This document shows, one piece after another, positions 52,800-62,993 of a DNA stretch of 64,000 nt. Within the stretch, counting starts at the first letter, position 1. Each line of letters opens with the position of its first letter. Under the pieces are notes generated by a model that was given only the letters and a program-made list of their open reading frames with translations, made no database searches and was not told where the DNA came from. Both the position numbers and the translations under genes were made by a program. Source of the DNA: Hexactinellida sp. DTS-2022 (taxonomy: Eukaryota; Porifera; Hexactinellida); contig JAPNXP010000011.1 of NCBI GenBank assembly GCA_028753945.1, forward strand, positions 2,480,001 through 2,544,000. The letters are read 5' to 3'.

Positions 52800-54864
52800 G
52801 GGATACCGACATTTCGAGACGCGACAGTTTGATACGCGACAATTCGATACCGACAATTCGAGATGTCGACTTTTTGATACGCGACATTTCGAGACGCGAC
52901 AATTCGATACGCGATTACCCGGTAGGTGGATGAGACATGAGAGAATGATTTCCGAAATGAAACCATGTTAATATAGCGATAAATAGATTCCAATTCTATA
53001 TTAATAGGTCTTATTAGTTGTCCTCCTATTCACAAAGGGTGACAATTCTAAATATTTACATTTAATACTTTTAAACAGAGCCAATCCGCTCCCTATATAA
53101 AAGGATATCTATTCCCTATAGTTAATTAATTAAAACATATTTCGAAATCTGCATACAATATTACGCTTAAATCGATGGCTGAATGCAACAGCAATGTTTC
53201 TCGGTTTCGTTACATCAAATCAAGCAGGGGAGGCAATAAACTCGAAGAGAACGGATTTCTTTATGATAAACATAAAACATTGGGAGACGTAACTTATTGG
53301 CAATGTGAGAGAAGAAATGATTGCAAAGCGAGGCTACACAAGGTATGCAAATAATAAAACGCTTAAATGATCATCTTCATGGGCCTGATATGCAGAAGAT
53401 TTCCTGCTTGGAAACTAAAGCATGAATCAAAAGAAAAGCTGTGCAAACTCAGGATAGTACGCATCATATTATTGGCGAAGGTTTTTTAACTATTACTGAA
53501 GGTACAGCTGTCAAGCTACCAAAAATAAATAGCCTAAAGAGGACTATTCAACGTGAAAGAACGAAAGCAGATTCAGTTCCCGTACAGCCTGGATGTTTAC
53601 TAGAACTTGATATCCCACTAGATTACCAGAGAACTGCCAAGAATGAATCATTCCTCCTATACGATTCTGGCCCAGAAGAAAGAAGAATTCTAATTTTTGG
53701 AACACGAAAAAATGCTGAAATGCTGGAGTTAGCTCAAATATGGTTAGCGGATGGAACTTTTAAAACTGCCCCAATTCATTTTGAGCAAGTATATTCTGTT
53801 CATGCAATGAGAGGTGGACCCCAACCATTAGAAGATGGACATCTTTTACCTAGTTTCTTTGTACTTCTGCCTAATAAGTCTCAGGATACTTATATGAGAA
53901 TGTGGGAAGCAATCAAACAACTCTGTCCGAATGCTTACCCAACTCACATGCTAATTGACTTCGAAAAGGCTGCTGCAAATGCATTTTCAAATTTCTGGCC
54001 AGATACTCATATAAAAGAATCTTTCTTCCACTTGACACAAAATATATTCAGAAAAATTCAAGCAGAAGGACTGCAGAATGAATACCAGCAAAACGAGAAC
54101 TTTGCGATACAAATCAAACAATTGCCTGCCCTTGCTTTTGCACCACCTTCTGATGTCCTAAATCTTTTTGCTCTAGTAGTACAGAAACTACCCATGCCTA
54201 TGGCAGAAGGTTTAGTCCTTTATTTCGAGCGACATATGTTGGGCGTATTCTCCCTGGTGGAACTTTCCAACAACCTCTTTTTCCTATTGAGATGTGGAAT
54301 AGTCATTTCGAAATACTAGCTGGATACCCAAGAACAACAGATTCACTCGAGGCCTGGCATCGTTCGTTTAATGCTACAGTTGGTTGTTGTCACCCAACTA
54401 TCTGGAAATTTATTCAGACTCTAAAGTTGGAACAGGGGATTGTGGAATTCAAACAGACAAAATTTCAAGCAGGAGATAAACCAACAAAAAGGAGAATATG
54501 GCAATATCGTGAAGAATCAATTCGCAATTTAGTTAGGGACTATTTCAATCGTCCACCTATAGATTTCATACGTGGAGCAGCGCATCATATTGGACTCGAT
54601 TTAGATTAAAATATTTTAATATATTCAAATACGTATAATGCATTCATTAAATAATAATCTCATTTACATTAAACATATACGTACAGTAATTCTCTTTATA
54701 ACTGTGGTCCACCGAAAAATCGCGTATCGAATTGTCGCGTCTCGAAATGTCGCGTATCAAAAAGTCGACATCTCGAATTGTCGGTATCAAACTGTCGCGT
54801 ATCAAACTGTCGCGTCTCGAAATGTCGCGTATCAAACTGTCGCGTCTCGAAATGTCGGTATCCC
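52800..54864 (+). mobile_element. MULE transposon, 2065 bp, perfect 8-bp TSD
   Basis: GGGATACCGACATTTCGAGA at the left and the exact inverse TCTCGAAATGTCGGTATCCC at the right. TIRs of about 125-150 bp consist of tandem units of 14-18 bp (CGACATTTCGAGACG, CGACAATTCGATACG, CGACAGTTTGATACG). GTCCGGAT flanks both sides (52792-52799 and 54865-54872). Encodes a FLYWCH-MULE transposase. Confidence 0.93.
53175..54609 (+). pseudogene. FLYWCH-MULE transposase with three frame breaks
   Basis: ATG at 53175 (MAECNSNVSRFRYIKSSRGG). FLYWCH module: GFLYDKHKTLGDVTYWQCER, CKARLH, and after a shift near 53340 LNDHLHGPDMQ. After a TGA near 53421 a 290-codon frame carries IWLADGTFKTAP (first Asp), THMLIDFEKAAANAF (second Asp), SFFHLTQNIFRKIQ and LPALAFAPPSDV. 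A shift near 54235 (in YFERxxxGR) leads to TTDSLEAWHRSFNATVGCCH (Glu) and FIRGAAHHIGLDLD to the stop. With an intact TIR pair and TSD it is young; the protein cannot be made as written. Confidence 0.85.
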
Positions 54865-55349
54865 GTCCGGATATATTTTATTATTATTTTATGACATAAT
54901 CGTACAGATATTAACTATAAACTTGTGTAAAATACTCCTAATTTAGCAATTTTTAATTAGTCTTGTATTTAGGGCATTACTTTCATTATTTGGGCATTGT
55001 CATGTGATTTTTTAGTTTAATTTAATTATTTATATTTACTGTTTGGCATAGGGCAATGTTTTGGGCATATTAACGTAAATAAAAAATAAAAATAAAATCC
55101 CGTCAGCCGTCCGTATTTTCTGAAAAAATCCGGATGATAAACAAGTTATTTATTTTATATGGCCTAAATGAGATTTAGTATGTTGAATTTTAGTTTAGTA
55201 ATTTGAAGATACAGCCCCCCTGAAATAGTCCTCTGCCCACCCCTCAGATTATTTTCTCGAACCGCCTCTGACGTAATTCAAAGTACAAAGTGCTAAATTT
55301 GACTGGTCATTCATGCTAATTCTTATATACGTATAGAAGTGGGCTAGTT

Positions 55350-55784
55350 CATAACTGCCAACCGTAAGGGATTTACTGTACAGTACAGGGATTTAACCAT
55401 TTTGGCTGTTCTGTAAAGGCATACAGGGATTTATTCCATTTGTATTGGGATTTTAATTAACTAATTATGAATAAAATAATGCATAAAATATATACAGTGA
55501 TGATAGTATATTCTGCCATGCATTCAGCATTGACCACATAAACTTGGTTTATATATCTATTTAATCGTTTAGAGAATCCCTGTACAGTATATAATATAAT
55601 TAATTGCTTTATATTTCCAAAGAGATAATTTTGATATGTCTTTCGTAATTCCATGAATAATAATACCCAGGACGAGCGAGCGAAGCAAGCGAGAAATCTT
55701 TGAGAGATGTACCCGGATTTTGGCCAATGTACAGGGGAAAATGAGCCCTATGAGTGATATAACTCAAATAGGTTGGCAGCTATG
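55350..55784. mobile_element. hAT-like MITE, 435 bp
   Basis: CATAACTGCCAACCG at the left and AGGTTGGCAGCTATG at the right are imperfect inverses; the flanks share CTAGTT. The interior has ACAGTACAGGGATTT words and, at 55675-55695, GAGCGAGCGAAGCAAGCGAG. Related by its ends to the element at 25232-27245. Confidence 0.55.
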
Positions 55785-56430
55785 CTAGTTAAGCTAACCA
55801 ACTCGAATACTATAAATTCTAAACACACCTTGAATTCTCTGAACACCCGGACTGGGGGTGCTGACAGAGTTTCAGGAGGTGCCGTAGCACCCCGATGGCG
55901 CCGCCACTGGTAAGTAAGCCAGCTGAATAGTTGACAGTGACGATCAGCCTTTCAAACAGAAAGAAAATACCAACCCGGAAATTAATATGTACAGAGTATG
56001 AAATCATTACTATTTCAATCAAGAATAAACATACTTTCCGGATTTTTTATCAATAATTACTGTACGAGTATACCAATTGTGGAATCCCGCTTAAGGTTAT
56101 AGGGTAGTGGTGCTGAGTATAAATTCCATAATTGATTTGCAATTTAGTTTTTCAGATATCAAGGAAGAATATTATGACTAGAAAAATGGCGTTAAAATAA
56201 TTTCAAAATTTCACACCTGAGGTGAGATTTCTTCATCCAAAGGTGAGAATTTACACAATATATTTGTTTTGTTTTTAGAAAAACAATTTTTTTACCACAA
56301 TCTTTAAAAAAAAAAATAGTTTTTTTCTAAAGAAGTGATTTTGCGCCTTAGAAAGATAACTCGTAAATTTGTATTTTTGATTAAGGATGTGATTGTAAAA
56401 AATCTTTCAAACATGTCGTAGAAGGTGACT
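55785..56430. other. Gene-free stretch
   Basis: No gene. At 55845-55910 GGGGTGCTGACAG ... CGGCGCCACTG-type sequence resembles a decayed GC-ended hAT MITE. Confidence 0.35.
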
Positions 56431-56515
56431 GGATTGGTTAGAGCATGGTTTTTCAACCTGGGGGTCGCGAGGGCTTTATAGGGGGGTCGCGAAATGTTTA
56501 GAAAATTTGCATAAG
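56430..56515. mobile_element. CAACCTGGGGGTCGCG hAT MITE remnant
   Basis: TTTTTCAACCTGGGGGTCGC is the conserved left end of the same general class as the 50.36-kb MITE; the right end is missing. Confidence 0.45.
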
Positions 56516-56850
56516 TGTTAAAGTTTACCAATGTACAAGTCAGAACTTGTTTTAATTATCCACATTTTAATAATTTTACATTACATTGTACGTATATTAC
56601 GCATGGGCTAAAGTATATTGAGCCTGTATTGGGGCATATTGTGATGTACCTAATAGTACGTATGTGCAATGTACACGTAATATATGCGCAGTGTGCTTTC
56701 AGCGCATTAGCAATTATTTTTTTAATATGGCATCGTAATTATTTCATAACAGTTTATGCGTGAAACTTGAGGTGCCTAGATTTAACGGTATCGCTCACAT
56801 TAAACTTCACGTTTCTATGGCTAAAAGTCAGGGCTTATGCTTAGGTTTAT

Positions 56851-58172
56851 CTAAACCCCAAATAGAACCATGAAATTTATTGAAGCCTTTGTTGTAATTA
56901 TAGGAAAAAGGTATTCAGCAGATATAGATGCGCAAGGTATCAAACGAGAAATACATGACCATTTTTTGCGTAAACTAGAAACCATGATAGCAAATACAGT
57001 TTTTGTGGGGTTTGCAGGGGATAAGTTCGGACCAAATATTTTCCCACCCTTATATGAAATATCAGACTTAAAGTGGATCTCATCCATCTGAATAATTACA
57101 TTCTTCTCTTGAGAACTAAAAGAATAAGTTACCTGGCTAAGGTAAGTACAAGAGTCGTTTCCAGCCCAAATGAAGAGTACAACTTTTCTAGTGTGTGAAC
57201 ATGTGGAAAAGAAATGCATTCTGAACTTTGGAGAAATTTGTAAGTAGCAGGAGAAACCAGATGCGTTTTTATGGCCAGAATTTGTGTAATAACATTATAT
57301 CTCCTTCTCTTCTTGTAAATACCCACATTCTCTAGTAGGCCAAGAATAAATTGTAATCTTGGCAAATCGGAACAATTGGATTCTGTTTCATCACTATCTA
57401 ATAGATTACAAATGGCCTCCTCAATATGTTCTTTTGCTCTAGAGATATGGTGAGGATATTTCTTCTGAGGGGAAGAGCTAAGTTTCAGAGTAATCTCTGT
57501 AATCATCGTTTCAATTTGTCGAATATCAGTGATAGAGATAAGTGGGAAAGAAATGGACTCCCCATATATATATCCGTTCACAGATAAATAAGAATTAGTT
57601 TCAAGAGAAACATCTGCACAAATATTATGATTTTCCATCTTAGGCAAAAAATCTCACAGGATTATCTGTTTAAATCCAAACTAACCAGTCAGTTGGGATT
57701 GTTATCAAAGCTAACTTATCTCGTATTTCTTGTATACAACCAACACGAAACTTCTCCATTTCTGTATTCTCTGATCTCAAGCTGAGATTAGTTGCTTGGT
57801 TCAATAAAACTTCCTCTTTGGAGTCGTAAGAGAACCGATTTCGTTTGATTCTAATTGAAGGGGTAGAGGAATAATAAGACGGACAACCAGGAAGGAGAGA
57901 GGGGACAGCGCCAGGATTTAATTTGGGTCTTCCTCGCGGGACCTCATAGGATGTGCCATCTCCTCTGGGTACAGTGTGAAAATATTGAATATCTTCCTTC
58001 GGAAAATGCTTACACACATATACACCATTTTGAGGTCAGAAATATCCTCACGATGGATAGCACGTAACCAGGCATGTCGTAACTCAGGTGGACCATCTGG
58101 AAGTTTAAAAACTGGGACGCGCTCTTCTGGGGTATAATTACCCCTACAACCAGGGGCAGAACAGTTCGGCAT
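56851..58172 (-). pseudogene. THAP/P-element (THAP9-like) transposase relic
   Basis: ATG at 58172: MPNCSAPGCRGNYTPEE, VPVFKLPDGPPELRHAWLRA, IHREDISDLK, a complete THAP finger first half. A 2-nt insertion in a TA run near 58022 breaks the frame; the second half continues VCKHFPKEDIQYF and GRPKLNPGAVPSLLPG (THAP C..H and AVP box). Then a basic linker, a stop at 57670, a 172-codon frame (57647-57129), one more shift in GGAAACGA near 57155, and the catalytic segment KNVIIQMDEIHFKSDISYKG with the first Asp, NPTKTVFAIMVSSLRKKW and SAEYLF. It ends before the second Asp. A different copy from the 15-kb element, with a better preserved THAP domain. TIRs not found. Confidence 0.85.
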
Positions 58173-58362
58173 TGAGAAAATTATTAATATCTAACTATTA
58201 ATTAAAGAGAAACAAAGTCAAATATAGACTAGGAAGTGCTTAAGAGAATCATGTATAATGGATCAGAGGAAGAACCGGTTATTAGAGAAAAGTACATAGT
58301 ATCCGAGATCGCGTCTTAACTAAACTTAGTAAGTTTCTCAAGTTTTTTGCTAATTTCTAATA

Positions 58363-58498
58363 AGTGCAAACTTGATTATCCGGATTCGTTTAACAAGTCC
58401 AAAAGGTTCGGCCAATCTAAATTCGCTATAGATTGGCCACTATGTTATCTAACAGGAACTGGGGACAGTGGGCATCTTCGGATAATCAAGTTACATTG
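58363..58498. mobile_element. Pogo-type MITE, about 135 bp
   Basis: CAAACTTGATTATCCGGA at the left and TCGGATAATCAAGTTACA at the right are inverse; the internal dyad GGCCAATCTA/TAGATTGGCC lies in the middle. Confidence 0.65.
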
Positions 58499-58534
58499 TG
58501 TAATATATTTATTTATTACAAGTGATAGTTTGAG

Positions 58535-58635
58535 GAGGGTAAGCCCACGAAGCGGCCATAAATTGTGTTACGTAGTTCGCGACCTTTGTGAGAGAGTGAT
58601 ACGTCGCGAAACGACCGAGACCGAAGGGGTAGTTG
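58535..58635 (+). mobile_element. Family A Helitron-like 3' fragment
   Basis: AAGCGGCC, TCGCGACCTTTGTGAGAGAG and CGAAACGACCGAGACCGAAG match the 3' region of family A, as in the copy at 10584-10740. The rest is missing. Confidence 0.5.
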
Positions 58636-58639
58636 TCTA

Positions 58640-59730
58640 TACATTGCTTGAGAATTACTTAGTAGTATCGGATACCCTACCCTATTATTGTCATACATGA
58701 ATGTCTGACTAGTACTGCCCAGAAAAATAATATCCTGAATGTGCTTAGAAGAGGATGAGTGCCCCAAGTGTGTCAGGTTTAACTCAAGCTCTAGCTACGC
58801 CACTGGTCTTAGGACGAGTACGTACTAAGCTAGTTCCACTGTTGTAGCCTTTGTGTTTCTATCAATGGGCCAATTGTGGCACAAAAGATCGCGTGCTAAG
58901 CCAATGCAGGTAGAATATTTATCGAAAGTGGAGAAATAAAGCTTATACTGGCTTGAACAGAACATCAATGGTGCAACTTCAGTAATAAACACCTCCAAGA
59001 TTTCGTGGAGTTAGGCTAAAACACTGTATGCACACGTCTAGAACTCGATAAATGATGAAGATAGACCAAAAGAAACCCAAAATCGGACAATAATTGACAA
59101 AGTTACGGCCAAAATCAGTTATAAGCCAAACCCTATGGAGAAAATTGATAACATCACAGAAGCCTTTTATACTGTAAACAATGCTATTACAGTAGTTACT
59201 CTTATGCATACAAGCTAAATTTGACTATTACAGAACACATATCTTTATATGTGTCAATTTCAACTCTCTATTTTTTACTTTTCAAATTTCTGAAGATATC
59301 AATTTGTTGCAATCATATCCTAATTATTGCCTACAACATTACTAGATATTTGAAATCAATTTTTAATTGCACCATCATCAGTTAGACTACCCGTATTTTA
59401 ATAAGAATATTGATCACTTACCAAAGTAACTTCGACAAATAACTAGTACAATTATTTGATGGGGGTACGCTACCTAAACGTAACAATTAAATTAAAAGTT
59501 AACTGAGGTAGGCAAGCAAGCTAATCGTCTGTAATTAATAACTGTTGGAGCTGCTAATGGGCGTACTATCGTACATATGGATAAAATATACAAATTGCAT
59601 ATATTGGTATGCGCTGTCATATTGTGCTCAACCACCTAGGAAGCGTTAATTAAGCTATAATTCTACATTAAAAACTATATTATAAATGCATTTCTAATGT
59701 AATACTTTTGGATGAATCAACTGCATTACA
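58640..59730. other. Gene-free stretch
   Basis: No coding region recognised on either strand; AT-rich. Confidence 0.35.
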
Positions 59731-59734
59731 TTTA

Positions 59735-59995
59735 ATTCTCTCTAATAGTACACTTTCTAATACTCTAGTTCTCTACTGGTCCACTTCTATAATTTCTTAC
59801 TTTTCTCATCGTGTTTATATGAATTTAGTGATTGTATGTGTATGCGAGATTATATTTGAATGTACTAATACTCTGACAATACCGTATATTAGTTACATTA
59901 CCTTTGATGTTACTTAATTAAGACTAAATTCTTTATTAGTCCATGTTCTCTAATAGTCCACCTGTGTCGTTTTCCCACTGGTGGACTATTAGAGA
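59735..59995. mobile_element. CTAATAGTCCAC MITE
   Basis: TCTCTCTAATAGTACACTTT at the left, and TCTCTAATAGTCCACCTG plus a terminal hairpin GTGGACTATTAGAGAGA at the right. Related CTACTGGTCCACTT words lie inside. About 260 bp, non-coding; ends approximate. Confidence 0.5.
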
Positions 59996-60242
59996 GACAA
60001 TACAGTACTGAAGTAAATAACTACTCTAGACAGTTGAGAATCTTGAGATATACGCAGTATTTCAGATAGCCTTTGCAAATCTGCTCACCTTTGGGTTCGC
60101 AAATTAAACTATTTCTTATCTAAACAATACTAAAATCCCTATTTGCCTAGCTGAATGGATATGGGAACGATAACAAATTTGTAGTTGATATATAGCGCAC
60201 CCAGATGAAAGCCTGATAATATGATATAAATATATATATATA

Positions 60243-61258
60243 TTCTATTCTGTAGATCTGTACTCACCCACCCTGTTTGCACTTGAATTGATATATAACT
60301 AGACAATTGTTGTAATTAATATTTTATTGATAAATTAACACATAATATATATACATATTTACAAATTTCCAACTGACTTTCTTCTCTTGACCTGTATTTT
60401 CAAACATCAAACTACCAACACACAATTAACTGGTTACGGGATTATGGCCTTATAGCTCGTGCAATGCAATGCAAATGTGGGGAGGAAATGTATGAGGGTG
60501 CCTACGCCAACTCCCAGGATGGTTACAAGTGGAAATGTCGCGCATGCAAGAGTTCCTGTTCAATCCGTTTTGGTTCCTTCTTTCATCCTTCCAAACTCTC
60601 GCTTACTTCGCTTCTCCAATTCATGTATCTCTGGTGTGAGGACATTCAGTCACACGCTATTATCGAGAAGCAGTTGCAGTGGGCACCAGCTACTGTTGTT
60701 GATTGGAAGAACTTTATGAGGGATATCTGTGTTGAAGAGATTATACAAGATGCTGAACCCTTAGGTGGTCCCGGGATTATCGTGGAGATTGATGAATCCA
60801 AGTTCGGCAAACGTAAATACAACCGCGGAAGATTAGTAGTGGGGACTTGGGTTTTTGGAATAGTCGAGAGAGATTCAGGCCGAATGGTTATGTTATGTGT
60901 ACCAGATAGATCTGCTGCAACTCTGCTACCCCTTATCCAGCATTACGTCCTACCTGGCTCCGTAGTCTACTCAGATGAGTGGGCCGCATACAATATCTTG
61001 GCTCATACACCCCAGTACACGCATCACACTGTGAACCATAGTGAGAACTTCGTGAATCCAACTACTGGTGTGCACACTCAAGGAATTGAAGGTAGCTGGA
61101 ACATTGTTAAGAAAAGAATGAGAAGAGGATCAACTACTAATCCTGATGAACTGTTGGAAACACATCTGGCTGAGGGTTGATGGAGGAGGAGAAACAAGGA
61201 TAACATCTTTAACAACATCATAAAAGGGATCCGAAACTTAGTATATCCAGTCGTTTGA
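60243..61258 (+). mobile_element. Merlin transposon, copy 1
   Basis: The segment from TTCTATTCTGTA (60243) through the transposase stop region is repeated, inverted, at 62994 to the window end with a few percent difference, including about 200 bp of 5' non-coding sequence. Similarity stops just after TATATCCAGT. Because copy 2 may run past the window, outer ends and TIRs cannot be fixed here. Confidence 0.7.
60464..61258 (+). pseudogene. Merlin (ISXO2/IS1595-like) transposase, one nonsense codon
   Basis: ATG at 60464 (MQCKCGEEMYEGAYANSQDG). An N-terminal zinc ribbon (CKCG ... WKCRACKSSCSIRFGSFF) is followed by a helix-rich region and a DDE core: IIVEIDESKFGKRKYNRGR (first Asp), VVYSDEWAAYN (second Asp) and GIEGSWNIVKKRMRRGSTT (Glu), with NHSENFVNPTTGVHTQ between, characteristic of Merlin and bacterial ISXO2-type transposases. 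The frame is open for 238 codons and then hits TGA at 61178-61180 (LAEG-stop-WRRRNKDNIF), where copy 2 has TGT (Cys), before the true end at 61258. All three catalytic residues lie upstream of the stop. Confidence 0.92.
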
Positions 61259-61370
61259 TCTCATCGATTTAGGTTCGTTAATCTATATTAGCATTCTCTT
61301 ATATTATTCTTAAATACGAGCACTGCGACCGGAAATTAAATTGATGAAATATTATTATTATAATGTCAAC
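61259..61370. other. Flank of Merlin copy 1
   Basis: Short AT-rich spacer without features. Confidence 0.3.
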
Positions 61371-61432
61371 GAGCCTTTCGGTCTCGGTCGATTCGCCACG
61401 GACAACCACTACGCGGTTTATCTTTTTTTAAT
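61370..61432 (-). mobile_element. Family A Helitron-like 3' fragment (minus)
   Basis: ACGAGCCTTTCGGTCTCGGT followed by CGATTCGCCACGG is the inverse of the family A 3' end, here isolated. Confidence 0.45.
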
Positions 61433-61574
61433 AGACAATAAATCTCAATATGCTTACCTATTGTAACAATTTGAAAGCTATTCTACATTCCAAATTATAA
61501 TTGCTCTTTCTATTTGCATATAACCTTAGTACAATCTCAACAAAATTGTTAACAAACTAAGAAATAAATGTATA

Positions 61575-62204
61575 GTGGTAGTTCGCTTAATAGCAACCCG
61601 TGTTTGTTTATAAATCTGGGGCCTTATTCACTAAAATTTCTTAAACTTAAACTTAAACTTAAACTTAGTTTAAACTAAGTCTCGACTTAGTTTATGCTAA
61701 GTTTATTTAACTTCTCAAAACTTATCCAAAAACTTAGTTTTTGCTTAAACTTAAACTTAAACTTAGTCTAAACTAAGTAATTACTACTTTTTTCGAAGTT
61801 TTCTTAACTTCTCAAAACTAAACTCAGTGATACAACCACGATAAGTTACGATAAATAATTCGTAAATAAATTAAATAATTGTAAAATACAGGTATATTAT
61901 CGTGAAATATTCAGTTAAGTCTGGTAAGAAGTAGACGTAACTTTTTGTTTACTTTTCAACATAAAACTAAGCACAAACTAAGTTCAAACTAAGTTTAGAC
62001 TTAGTTTGAACTTAGTTTTGCTTCGTGAATACCGACTTAGTTTCAGACTTAGTTTGTGCTTAAACTTAGTTTAAACTAAGTTTAAGAAGTTTAGTGAATA
62101 AGGCCCCTGGTTGCTAATAGGCGAATGTTGCTAATTGGGGAATGAAATTAACAGTTTTCACGCTTAGGATCTTAAAAGCGGTTGCTAATAAAGCAACTCC
62201 ACTG
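61575..62204. mobile_element. GTTGCTAATA-ended MITE hosting another MITE
   Basis: AGTGGTAGTTCGCTTAATAG at the left and CTAATAAAGCAACTCCACTG at the right are imperfect inverses; TA flanks. The same ends occur on the compact 79-bp element at 5179. The interior is mostly the 490-bp insertion at 61618-62107. Confidence 0.6.
61618..62107. mobile_element. GGGGCCTTATTCACTAAA MITE, 490 bp
   Basis: GGGGCCTTATTCACTAAA at the left and TTTAGTGAATAAGGCCCC at the right are exact inverses. Almost the whole element is made of AAACTTAGTTT / AAACTAAGTTT words in both orientations, so it can fold as nested hairpins. The end type is reminiscent of Harbinger-class MITEs, but no clear 3-bp duplication was seen. 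Confidence 0.85.
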
Positions 62205-62560
62205 TATATATATATATATATCAAGATTTAAAACTCTGTAATTGGAACAGTTATTTTACTTTGGTGAGTTTTATATAGTAGTCCACTTCTCTATTTGCCT
62301 ATGTTAATACTAATGATACAATGGAGTTCCTTCATTAAGAACTCTGGTTTCGTTGCAAGAATAGTTGCTAATAGGGAAGTTGCTTTACTCCTCACCATTT
62401 CTAATATGGAGTAAGTAGAAAGGGACGTGATATACATCCCTTTCTACCATTTCCCATCGTTTAGGCTTGTCTACCTGTATCCCGATGCAAGCTGAAGTTT
62501 GGGTTTTTATTTTATTTTACGTAATTTGCTTCCCTATTTTTGTAAACAACAACATAAATA
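62205..62560. other. Spacer with partial MITE ends
   Basis: CTCCTCACCATTTC and CATCCCTTTCTACCATTTCC near 62393-62455 match the CCCTTTCTACCA dyad inside family A; ATGGAGTTCCTTCATTAAGA and TTGCTAATAGGGAAGTTGC at 62322-62385 are remnants of the GTTGCTAATA family. Confidence 0.4.
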
Positions 62561-62627
62561 CAGTGTACTCCGCTTAATTGGGACACTATGTTCCAGGCCA
62601 ATTGTCCCAATTAAGCGAAGTACACTG
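62561..62627. mobile_element. 67-bp Tc1/pogo-type MITE, TA duplication
   Basis: CAGTGTACTCCGCTTAATTG and its inverse form 26-bp arms around ACTATGTTCCAGGCC; TA flanks both sides. Confidence 0.8.
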
Positions 62628-62799
62628 TATACATATTATAAATTTGAAAATGCGGTAGTCGTAATCAGCATAATTATGTACCTATTAGGAGATTTGGAAG
62701 TTTGTTTCAATTTAAAATGCTGTTTCAATTCCCCCATCACTTTAATACAACCCGACAAACAAACAAGTAACCTCACAGCACTTGACTTTTAATAATATA

Positions 62800-62973
62800 C
62801 AGTGGAAGCCGCTTAAACGGGAGACGGTTAATCAGGAAATTCGGTTATTCGGGACGAGGCTTTGGAAACCAATTCGTATCAAATAGTATAAAGTATATCG
62901 GTTAATCGGGAGAACCGGATAAACGGGACTAAATTCCTACTCCCGAGGCGTCCCGATTAAGCGGCTTCCACTG
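62800..62973. mobile_element. Pogo-type MITE, 174 bp, TA duplication
   Basis: CAGTGGAAGCCGCTTAA at the left, inverse TTAAGCGGCTTCCACTG at the right, TA on each side; the interior has GGTTAATCGGGAGAACCGG-type words. Confidence 0.85.
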
Positions 62974-62993
62974 TATATATAATCGTTTAGATA

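Larger units (their letters stand above)
52734..55164. mobile_element. Harbinger-like MITE interrupted by a MULE
   Basis: GGCCATATAAAATAAATAAC and its exact inverse form TIRs of at least 32 bp (the match continues TTGTTTATCATCC). TAA flanks both sides, the 3-bp duplication typical of PIF/Harbinger elements. Without the 2.07-kb MULE the element would be about 360 bp, non-coding. Confidence 0.7.

Noticed and set aside
60459..60719. 86-codon frames overlapping both Merlin genes (starting MQCNANVGRKCMR)
   Set aside because: Out-of-frame shadow of the transposase that starts five bases later; its product has no motif.
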